Below, piece by piece: positions 1 through 5,366 of a DNA stretch of 5,911 bases. The DNA is from Rhodospirillales bacterium (lineage in GTDB: Bacteria > Pseudomonadota > Alphaproteobacteria > Rhodospirillales > JABHCV01). The position numbers and the translations under genes are program-made. Location: NCBI GenBank assembly GCA_016776705.1, contig JADHSW010000177.1:1-5911 (forward strand), written 5' to 3'. Position 1 is the first letter of the stretch; every line of letters begins with the position of its first letter. The notes below the pieces were generated by a model. It made no database searches and was not told the DNA's origin. It saw nothing but the letters and a program-made list of their open reading frames with translations.

Positions 1-94
1 GCGGAAATTTGGCCCGCAAATCGTCGAACACATTGGCAGAATGAGAAACATCCCACTTGCTCGCAAAATAGCCCCCGAGGGAAATCTTGCATAA
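1..94 (+). CDS. Cobalamin-binding radical SAM protein, C-terminal end (partial, runs off left edge)
   Basis: The frame beginning at base 2 reads 30 codons and ends at TAA 92-94. On its own this is too short to identify. The same 30 residues recur at the end of the longer copy at 111-377, whose 88-residue tail has the look of B12-binding (BchE-like) radical SAM enzymes: a P-x-SW segment, an SQHAF..LPLP segment, an FRDYAW..YF helix, then YLDMMGRKFGPQIVEHIGRM and a basic end. The catalytic part (CxxxCxxC motif and B12 domain) would lie upstream and is not visible. Members of this family carry out radical methylations or rearrangements and often sit in glycan or lipid clusters. The substrate here cannot be told. 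The family call rests on remembered C-terminal patterns. Confidence 0.55.
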   Translation, partial: RKFGPQIVEHIGRMRNIPLARKIAPEGNLA

Positions 95-110
95 CGTTAC
101 TACAAGTACA
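1..110 (+). repeat. Direct repeat, copy 1 (part of a 283-base tandem duplication)
   Basis: Bases 1-110 are identical to 284-393 at an offset of 283. The match stops after the ACAAGTACA at 102-110, where copy 1 continues AAAGCG and copy 2 continues GGATTG. Copy 1 extends past the left edge, so only its last 110 bases are visible. The pattern fits a tandem duplication of the segment now at 111-393. No mismatch is seen across the 110 bases, so it is recent, gene-converted, or an assembly artefact. Confidence 0.95.
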
Positions 111-377
111 AAAGCGCTGGAACAAGGTGAACAATTGCCTGAAAGCTGGCACCAATTTTCCCAGCATGCCTTCGACGCCCTGCCCCTTCCGAACAAGCAT
201 TTAACATCGGCGCAAATCATCCAGTTCAGGGATTACGCTTGGGATACGTATTTTGGCGCACCGGGCTACCTTGATATGATGGGGCGGAAATTTGGCCCGC
301 AAATCGTCGAACACATTGGCAGAATGAGAAACATCCCACTTGCTCGCAAAATAGCCCCCGAGGGAAATCTTGCATAA
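111..377 (+). pseudogene. Duplicated C-terminal fragment of the radical SAM gene (88 codons)
   Basis: From AAA 111-113 the frame reads 88 codons to TAA 375-377, ending in the same 30 residues as the gene that stops at 94. The duplication period (283) is not a multiple of three, so after the stop at 92-94 the second copy sits in a different frame with no authentic start. The only in-frame start candidate is TTG 87-89, inside the end of copy 1, with GAGGGA (77-82) upstream; it would give a 96-residue peptide whose first eight residues are out-of-frame sequence. The fragment has no radical SAM or B12 domain and is almost certainly a non-functional leftover. The true gene end could equally be viewed as this copy, with the duplication having inserted an early stop. 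Confidence 0.75.
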
Positions 378-393
378 CGTTACTACAAGTACA
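284..393 (+). repeat. Direct repeat, copy 2
   Basis: This is the second exact copy of the 110-base sequence at 1-110. It covers the last 30 codons of the radical SAM gene tail, its TAA stop (375-377) and 16 bases of the following intergenic sequence. It ends 14 bases before the glycosyltransferase ATG. The AGGA that may serve as that gene's ribosome site (393-396) begins at the last repeat base, so the original junction with the downstream gene is kept only in this copy. Confidence 0.95.
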
Positions 394-407
394 GGATTGT
401 TTCACAA

Positions 408-1112
408 ATGAAATTTACACTTTTGGTCATGACACTAAACGAGATCGATGGCATGAAGTCGATTATGCCCAAAATCGACCCTAGCTGGTGTGATCAAATT
501 TTAGTTGTCGACGGTGGGTCTACCGACGGGACGATTGAGTGGGCGCAGGAGAATGGCTACGAGGTGATTGTGCAGTCAAAAATTGGCTTTCGCCACGCCT
601 ACTACGAAGCCCTCCCCCTAGTCAGGAATGATTTCATAATCACCTTCAGTCCGGATGGGAATTCAATACCCGAACTGCTCCCCCAGTTAATCTCCAAAGT
701 CAAAGAAGGTTACGACATGGTGATCATTTCCCGCTACCTTGATGGCGCTAAAAGCGAGGACGATGACATGGTTACAGCCTTTGGCAACTGGCTGTTCACA
801 AAGACGGTCAACGTCTTGCATGGAGCCAATTACACTGATTGCATGGTTATATACCGTGCCTATCGGAAAAATTTGTTCTCGGAACTTGACTTGGACAAGG
901 AAGAAAGCTTTTCCTTTCCAGAGAAACTGTTTTCCACAAATATCAGCGTCGAGCCCTTGCTTTCAGTAAGGGCTGCAAAACGTAAACTTCGGATCACTGA
1001 AATCCCTGGCGACGAGCCGCCGCGAATAGGCGGCGAAAGAAAGCTTAAAGTTATTCGTTGGGGTGGGGCTTATTATTTCCAGTTTATTCGTGAATTTTTC
1101 TGCTGGAAATAA
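408..1112 (+). CDS. Family 2 glycosyltransferase (GT-A fold)
   Basis: A 234-residue cytoplasmic enzyme with no signal peptide or obvious membrane helix, predicted to transfer a sugar from a nucleotide donor to a lipid-linked or polysaccharide acceptor. The N-terminal nucleotide-binding half has the hydrophobic strand LLVMTLNE (residues 5-12) and VVDGGSTDGT (33-42), a classic GT2 signature. Where most relatives carry a DxD-type metal site, this protein has SPDGNS (81-86), so D83 is the likely metal or donor contact. An SRYLDG segment (108-113) and a basic C-terminal run near 191-216 resemble polyprenyl-phosphate glycosyltransferases of the DPM1 group. At 234 residues it is a complete single-domain enzyme lacking the C-terminal membrane segments of some relatives. 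A weak AGGA at 393-396 precedes the ATG. It lies between the duplicated radical SAM tail and the E1 genes, so it may transfer the sugar made by the downstream genes. Donor and acceptor are unknown. Confidence 0.85.
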   Translation: MKFTLLVMTLNEIDGMKSIMPKIDPSWCDQILVVDGGSTDGTIEWAQENGYEVIVQSKIGFRHAYYEALPLVRNDFIITFSPDGNSIPELLPQLISKVKEGYDMVIISRYLDGAKSEDDDMVTAFGNWLFTKTVNVLHGANYTDCMVIYRAYRKNLFSELDLDKEESFSFPEKLFSTNISVEPLLSVRAAKRKLRITEIPGDEPPRIGGERKLKVIRWGGAYYFQFIREFFCWK

Positions 1113-1116
1113 ACTT

Positions 1117-1179
1117 ATGAAACATCCCAAATATTGGAAACCCAAAAAAGCCAATCATATTCATATAGGCATTCAATGA
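1117..1179 (+). CDS. Possible 20-residue leader ORF overlapping the E1 alpha start
   Basis: ATG 1117-1119 opens a 20-codon frame ending at TGA 1177-1179, which overlaps the E1 alpha ATG (1176-1178) in an ATGA arrangement typical of translational coupling. The peptide is basic at its start (MKHPKYWKPKK) and matches nothing I recognise. A weak GGAAA at 1105-1109 lies 7 bases upstream. It may be a coupling leader for the E1 genes, a remnant, or chance; a 20-codon ORF in a 63-base gap can occur by accident, although the exact stop/start overlap is suggestive. Confidence 0.25.
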   Translation: MKHPKYWKPKKANHIHIGIQ

Positions 1180-2141
1180 TAACAAAAACCGTTCCATCTG
1201 CAACAGATACAGTCCGCCTGTACCGGACGTTGCGTTACATTCGCCGTGTAGAAGAAGAAATCGCTAGAATTTATCCATCCGATAAAATCAAGAGTCCGGT
1301 GCATCTTTCCATCGGCCAGGAAGCGATCGCTGTGGGTGCCTGTGACCCGTTAATGTCTGAGGATTTCGTATCGGCCTCCTATCGTGGGCATGCTGCCTAT
1401 CTGGCAAAGGGCGGTGATTTAAAAAAAATGATGGCCGAACTGTATGGGAAAAAAGATGGCTGCGCCGGTGGCAAAGCCGGCTCCATGCACCTGATCGACA
1501 TGCCAAATAATGTGCTGGGCATGTCAGCCGTTGTCGGCACAACTATCCCTGTTGCCGCAGGCTTTGCCCTATCCCTAAAGCGCAAGGCTGAAGGAAATGT
1601 CATCGTTGCCTTTATGGGTGACGGTGCTACCGAAGAAGGATGCTTTGGCGAAACCCTGAATTTTTCCTCGCTTCACAAGTTGCCCATTCTTTTCGTCTGC
1701 GAAAATAACGACTACGCCATTCATACCCCTTCATCAAAGCGCTGGGCCACGGATCGTTTATGCGAACGGGTCGCCACGTATGGTATGCCTGCCGTGCGTA
1801 TCGAAGACGGGGATGTTCTGGCTATTCGCGAAGCGGCAACGCGCCACATCGATAACATGCGTAACGGCGGTGGCCCTGCTTTCCTTGAATGTGCCACCTA
1901 TCGTTGGCGCGAACATGTCGGCCCGGGCGAAGATTACGAATCCGGATACCGCGACCGCAACGAACTGGCGGCCTGGATCGAAAAAGATCAGGTCCCCCGT
2001 CTGGGCGGGATGCTGTCGACTGATGAACGCGAGGCCATAGACGCCGAAATTGAGTCAACAATTACCGAGGCCATTGCCTTCGCCGAGAACAGCCACTTCC
2101 CCGACACCAACCAGTTGATGGCGCACGTCTATGCAGAATAA
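1176..2141 (+). CDS. Thiamine-diphosphate E1 dehydrogenase-type enzyme, alpha subunit
   Basis: A 321-residue subunit of the pyruvate/acetoin dehydrogenase E1 alpha family, which binds thiamine diphosphate (ThDP) and decarboxylates a 2-oxoacid together with a beta subunit. The ThDP-binding motif is clear: GDG at residues 148-150 and NN at 177-178, with the usual spacing of about 30. Family features SIGQEA (45-50), YRGHA (69-73), GGKAGSMH (98-105) and a C-terminal REHVGPGEDY (245-254) are present, and the length is normal. I chose ATG 1176 (AGG at 1167-1169, 6 bases upstream) over the in-frame TTG 1134, which would add 14 residues unlike the family and lacks a ribosome site. The gene overlaps the beta subunit by 11 bases. 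No E2 (lipoyl) or E3 gene is in the window, and the neighbours are sugar-nucleotide enzymes, so an acyl transfer onto a sugar is more likely than acetyl-CoA production. That role is inferred, with AviB1/AviB2 of avilamycin biosynthesis as a remembered precedent. Confidence 0.9.
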   Translation: MITKTVPSATDTVRLYRTLRYIRRVEEEIARIYPSDKIKSPVHLSIGQEAIAVGACDPLMSEDFVSASYRGHAAYLAKGGDLKKMMAELYGKKDGCAGGKAGSMHLIDMPNNVLGMSAVVGTTIPVAAGFALSLKRKAEGNVIVAFMGDGATEEGCFGETLNFSSLHKLPILFVCENNDYAIHTPSSKRWATDRLCERVATYGMPAVRIEDGDVLAIREAATRHIDNMRNGGGPAFLECATYRWREHVGPGEDYESGYRDRNELAAWIEKDQVPRLGGMLSTDEREAIDAEIESTITEAIAFAENSHFPDTNQLMAHVYAE

Positions 2142-3204
2142 ATCCACCCACAGTGACCGCTCGCTTGCCTACGTCGATGCCTTGCGTGAGGGCATGGAAC
2201 AGGAAATGGCAGACGACCCTCAGGTCTTTGTTTTCGGTCTGGACGTCGATGACCACAAGGCCATTCAGGGTTCAACCAAGGGCCTTCTTGAACGTTTCGG
2301 CCCCGAACGCGTTTTTGGTACGCCACTGTCAGAAGACGCGATGACAGGCGTTGCTATTGGTGCGGCAATGGCTGGAATGCGACCGATCCACGTTCACATC
2401 CGCATGGATTTTATGATGCTGGCCATGAACCAGTTGGTTAACATAGGTGCCAAAGCCCACTATATGTACGGTGGCCAGGTCAAGGTGCCTTTGGTTGTGC
2501 GTTCCATGATAGGCAAGTCGTGGGGCCAGGGAGCGCAGCATTCGCAAGGCCTTCATTCCCTGTTCATGCATATTCCCGGACTTAAAGTCGTTGCACCTTC
2601 CAATGCCTATGACGCCAAGGGCACGATGATCGCCGCCATTCGCGACAATAATCCGGTGATATTCGTTGAACACCGGCTTTTATATTATACTGAGGCCCCG
2701 GTACCCGAAGAATCTTATGTCGTTGAATTAGGTAAGGGCCGGGTTTGTCGCGAAGGGGACGATATCACCATCGTCGGTATCTCCAACATGCTGATGGAAG
2801 CCCTTCGTGCTCAGGAAATTTTGCAAGACGCCAAAGTTTCGGCAGAGGTCGTCGATCCGATTACCCTTCACCCCATGGACATCGACACCATTTGTGAATC
2901 AATTGAAAAAACCGGCCGCCTGCTGATCGTCGATAATGCCTGGACCCGTTGCGGGGCGTCAGCTGAAATCGCCGCCCAGGTCGCCGAACGCTTTGGCGGC
3001 CAGCGCGCCATACCGATCAAGCGTATGGGTTTCGCCGATACTCCCTGTCCGACAACGCCGGCCCTGGAAGATGTTTTCTATGCCAACCCGGTGACCATTG
3101 CCAAGGCCGCCCATACCATGGTCCACCCCGAAGACGATGGCTGGACCCCCAATCCGGAGAAAGCCACGCTCAGCTATCAATCCCAGTTTAAGGGGCCGTT
3201 TTAA
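2131..3204 (+). CDS. Thiamine-diphosphate E1 dehydrogenase-type enzyme, beta subunit
   Basis: A 357-residue partner of the alpha subunit; the active site of such E1 enzymes forms at the alpha/beta interface. The ThDP-activating glutamate is the E of PLSEDA (E68), followed by the conserved GVAIGAAMAGMRPI block (73-86) and YMYGGQ (111-116). AQHSQG (135-140) supplies the conserved histidine, followed by PGLKVVAPSN (149-158). The C-terminal transketolase-like domain has VDPITLHPMD (241-250) and continues to about residue 332. After it comes a tail of about 25 polar residues that typical E1 beta proteins (about 325-330 residues) lack. The ATG lies within the last codons of the alpha gene and has no strong ribosome site, so translational coupling and equal dosage of the two subunits are likely. 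The next gene begins at the very next base after its stop. Substrate unknown; pyruvate is the likely donor. Confidence 0.9.
   Translation: MQNKSTHSDRSLAYVDALREGMEQEMADDPQVFVFGLDVDDHKAIQGSTKGLLERFGPERVFGTPLSEDAMTGVAIGAAMAGMRPIHVHIRMDFMMLAMNQLVNIGAKAHYMYGGQVKVPLVVRSMIGKSWGQGAQHSQGLHSLFMHIPGLKVVAPSNAYDAKGTMIAAIRDNNPVIFVEHRLLYYTEAPVPEESYVVELGKGRVCREGDDITIVGISNMLMEALRAQEILQDAKVSAEVVDPITLHPMDIDTICESIEKTGRLLIVDNAWTRCGASAEIAAQVAERFGGQRAIPIKRMGFADTPCPTTPALEDVFYANPVTIAKAAHTMVHPEDDGWTPNPEKATLSYQSQFKGPF
3190..3195 (+). promoter_or_regulatory. Ribosome binding site of the sugar 3-dehydratase gene
   Basis: AAGGGG lies 9 bases before ATG 3205, inside the last codons of the E1 beta gene. It supports the ATG that directly abuts the TAA at 3202-3204 and implies efficient reinitiation or coupling. 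Confidence 0.6.
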
Positions 3205-4371
3205 ATGTTTTATGATCTGGCCGCACCGTCCTGGGGGGATGAGGAACTAAGCGCAATTCAGCGGGTTGTTGACAGCGGTTTTTTCACCATGAGCGACAAA
3301 GTCGCTGCCTTCGAGACCGCCTTCGCCGAATACCACGGTCTTAAGCACGCGGTTATGGTCAATTCCGGCTCTTCGGCTAACTTGCTTAGCGTTGCCAGTT
3401 TATTTTTCAAAAAAGAAAACCCGTTACAACGCGGTGACGAAGTCATTGTACCTGCCATTTCATGGGCCACGACCTATCACCCGTTACAGCAGTACGGTCT
3501 AAAAATGCGCATCGTCGATGTTGCCCTAGATACACTCAATGTGGATGTGGAGCAGCTCGAAGCGGCTTTGACGCCAAAAACTAAAATGATCGTCGCCGTC
3601 TCCATCCTAGGCAATCCGGCGGCCCTTGATACCATGCGAAGCTTTGCCGACAAGCACGGCCTTTATTTCATGGAAGATAACTGCGAATCCCTGGACGCAG
3701 AACTGAACGGCAAAAAAGCCGGTACTTTTGGCGATCTTAATACCTCCAGCTTTTTCTTCTCGCATCATGTGTCGACAATGGAGGGCGGCATGGTAGCAAC
3801 GGACGATGAAGAACTTTGTCATTTGGTCCGCTCCTTAAGGGCCCATGGCTGGACCCGTGACTTGCCAGCAAATTCCCCGGTTTTCGACACTCAAGGCGAG
3901 GATTTTTACGAATCCTATCGTTTTATCCTGCCTGGTTATAACGTGCGGCCACTTGAATTGAGTGGTGCAATCGGGCTTGAACAATTAAAAAAACTGCCCG
4001 CCATGACGGCCATGCGAAGAAAAAATCTGGCCTTGTTCCAAAAACTTTTTGGCAATGACGAGCGGTTTATCATTCAACGTGAAAATGGCAAAAGTTCAGC
4101 CTTTTCGTTTCCCATTATTCTTAACCCGGCACACGATCTGGATCGTGCAAAAATTTTTCAGGCCTTGGAAAAAGCCGACATTGGCTATCGCATAATTACA
4201 GGTGGATGTATCCTGCGCCATGACGTCAAACGCTTTTATGATTACGAGGCCGTTGGTGAACTTTCAAATGCCGACACGGCACACGATTTTGGATTTTTTG
4301 TCGGCAACCATCCCTTCGATCTTGCTCCTCAAATAGAGCGGTTGGCAGAAGTGCTTGGCTCCCAGTATTAA
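3205..4371 (+). CDS. PLP-dependent nucleotide-sugar 3-dehydratase, ColD type (DegT/DnrJ/EryC1/StrS fold)
   Basis: A 388-residue cytoplasmic protein of the sugar aminotransferase fold, but with the Schiff-base lysine missing. The usual TK..EGG active-site stretch reads SHH (186-188) followed by TMEGGMV (191-197), so H187 takes the lysine's place, as in ColD and RfbH, which use histidine to remove the C3 hydroxyl of 4-keto-6-deoxy sugars rather than transaminate. The fold is otherwise intact: NSGSSANL (53-60) for phosphate binding, EDNCES (157-162) with D158 facing the cofactor nitrogen, and PGYNVRPLELSGAIGLEQL (243-261). RfbH-type enzymes carry a cysteine-rich [2Fe-2S] site; here the matching region has one cysteine (C205) and only C160 and C335 elsewhere, which favours the Fe-S-free ColD type acting on GDP-4-keto-6-deoxymannose. 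The expected product is a 4-keto-3,6-dideoxyhexose. Length matches ColD as I recall it. I leave the symbol blank because the pathway may not end in colitose. Confidence 0.87.
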   Translation: MFYDLAAPSWGDEELSAIQRVVDSGFFTMSDKVAAFETAFAEYHGLKHAVMVNSGSSANLLSVASLFFKKENPLQRGDEVIVPAISWATTYHPLQQYGLKMRIVDVALDTLNVDVEQLEAALTPKTKMIVAVSILGNPAALDTMRSFADKHGLYFMEDNCESLDAELNGKKAGTFGDLNTSSFFFSHHVSTMEGGMVATDDEELCHLVRSLRAHGWTRDLPANSPVFDTQGEDFYESYRFILPGYNVRPLELSGAIGLEQLKKLPAMTAMRRKNLALFQKLFGNDERFIIQRENGKSSAFSFPIILNPAHDLDRAKIFQALEKADIGYRIITGGCILRHDVKRFYDYEAVGELSNADTAHDFGFFVGNHPFDLAPQIERLAEVLGSQY

Positions 4372-4380
4372 TTTTTTAAT

Positions 4381-4386
4381 AAGAGG
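4381..4386 (+). promoter_or_regulatory. Ribosome binding site of the SDR gene
   Basis: AAGAGG lies 8 bases before ATG 4395. It decides the start: the earlier ATG at 4390-4392 hits TGA two codons later. Confidence 0.6.
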
Positions 4387-4394
4387 CATATGAC

Positions 4395-5339
4395 ATGACG
4401 GAAAAAAAATCAGTCCTGGTTACCGGCGGAGCAGGTTTTCTTGGCTCAATTATGGTCCCTGCATTGTTAGAAAGCGGGTGTAAGGTAACGGTTCTGGACA
4501 ATTTCATGTTCAAGCAAAATTCCCTAACGACATCATGCGCCAACCCAGATTTTTCCGTTGTAAAAGGCGATGCGCGCAATGAGGAGCTGCTTAAAGAATT
4601 GCTCAAAAATGCCGATACCATCATTCCCCTGGCAGCCCTTGTCGGTGCGCCACTTTGCTCCCTTGACCCCATTGGTGCAACTTCACTTAATCTGGATGGC
4701 CAGCTGACGCTCCTTAAACTTCTAAGCCCGTCTCAACAGGTTCTGATGCCGATCACCAACAGCGGCTATGGCGTCGGCGAAGAAGGTAAATTCTGCACCG
4801 AAGAAACGCCGCTAAAACCAATATCCCTTTATGGCAAGCACAAGGTCGAAATTGAAGATCGAGCGCTGGAGCGCGAAAATACCATCAGCTTCCGTCTTGC
4901 CACTGTTTTTGGCATGGCACCGCGAATGCGCACTGATCTGCTCGTCAATGATTTCGTATATCGAGCCGTTTACGACCGCGCCGTTGTATTGTTTGAAGGT
5001 CACTTCAAGCGCAACTACATCCATATTCGAGACGTATCGCGGGCCTTCCTGCACGCCATGGAAAATTTCGAAACTATGAAGGGTGAGCCCTATAACGTCG
5101 GCCTATCAGATGCCAACCTATCGAAGCGTGAATTGTGTAACGTCATCATCAAACATATACCTTCATTTGTACCCGTCGAGGCCCCCATCGGCGAAGACCC
5201 GGACAAGCGCGACTACATTGTTTCCAACGAAAAAATAGAAGCCACCGGGTTCAAACCTGCGCATTCCCTAGACATGGGCATACAGGAGCTGATCAAGGGC
5301 TATACCATGATCCGCGATTCCGTATACGGTAACGTCTAG
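4395..5339 (+). CDS. Extended SDR NAD-dependent epimerase/dehydratase (nucleotide-sugar reductase or epimerase)
   Basis: A complete 314-residue extended short-chain dehydrogenase. The Rossmann glycine motif GGAGFLG is at residues 11-17, and D35 in VLDN at the end of strand 2 favours NAD. The catalytic set is TNSGYG (121-126, S123) and YGKHK (146-150, giving YxxxK with Y146 and K150). RNYIHIRDV (206-214) and EPYNVG (231-236) are standard nucleotide-sugar epimerase features. Such enzymes act on NDP-hexoses by C4 epimerisation, 4,6-dehydration or 4-keto reduction; sequence alone does not say which. It follows the 3-dehydratase by 23 bases, so plausible roles are reducing the C4 ketone or the carbonyl of a two-carbon branch (as YerF does for yersiniose), or C2 epimerisation like the tyvelose epimerase. 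It stops at TAG 5337-5339, in the same frame as the next gene. Confidence 0.85.
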   Translation: MTEKKSVLVTGGAGFLGSIMVPALLESGCKVTVLDNFMFKQNSLTTSCANPDFSVVKGDARNEELLKELLKNADTIIPLAALVGAPLCSLDPIGATSLNLDGQLTLLKLLSPSQQVLMPITNSGYGVGEEGKFCTEETPLKPISLYGKHKVEIEDRALERENTISFRLATVFGMAPRMRTDLLVNDFVYRAVYDRAVVLFEGHFKRNYIHIRDVSRAFLHAMENFETMKGEPYNVGLSDANLSKRELCNVIIKHIPSFVPVEAPIGEDPDKRDYIVSNEKIEATGFKPAHSLDMGIQELIKGYTMIRDSVYGNV

Positions 5340-5351
5340 CTGAACGGTTAC

Positions 5352-5357
5352 AAGGAG
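5352..5357 (+). promoter_or_regulatory. Ribosome binding site fixing the TTG start of the Fcl-like gene
   Basis: A strong AAGGAG lies 9 bases before TTG 5367. No ATG or GTG lies in frame between the TAG at 5337-5339 and the Rossmann motif, so this site is the best evidence for a TTG start. Confidence 0.75.
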
Positions 5358-5366
5358 CATCAGGTT

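Noticed and set aside
87..377. A 96-residue ORF as an independent gene
   Set aside because: From base 111 it is the second copy of a radical SAM gene tail, and its start codon lies in the 3' end of the first copy. Annotated as a pseudogene fragment instead.
1..393. The direct repeat as a CRISPR array, IS terminal repeat or attachment site
   Set aside because: There are only two copies, the repeat includes coding sequence, and no transposase, integrase or target-site pattern is near. A simple tandem duplication explains it.
1134..1175. TTG 1134 as the start of the E1 alpha gene
   Set aside because: It has no ribosome site and adds 14 residues unlike the family. ATG 1176, with AGG 6 bases upstream, fits better.
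1113..1175. CCAA/TTGG inverted repeat near 1128-1138 as a terminator or operator
   Set aside because: The arms are only four bases, with no GC-rich stem or T-run, so this is chance level.
1288..2061. Antisense and alternate-frame ORFs of 60-115 codons in the E1 region and elsewhere in the window
   Set aside because: They lie wholly inside strongly recognisable genes, have no family features, and follow from codon bias of the real frame.
1176..3204. Split transketolase (N- and C-terminal halves) rather than an E1 pair
   Set aside because: Motifs such as GGKAGSMH in alpha and AQHSQG plus PGLKVVAPSN in beta are those of 2-oxoacid dehydrogenase E1 subunits.
3205..4371. Calling the DegT-fold gene an aminotransferase
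   Set aside because: The Schiff-base lysine is replaced by histidine, so normal transamination of a sugar is not expected.
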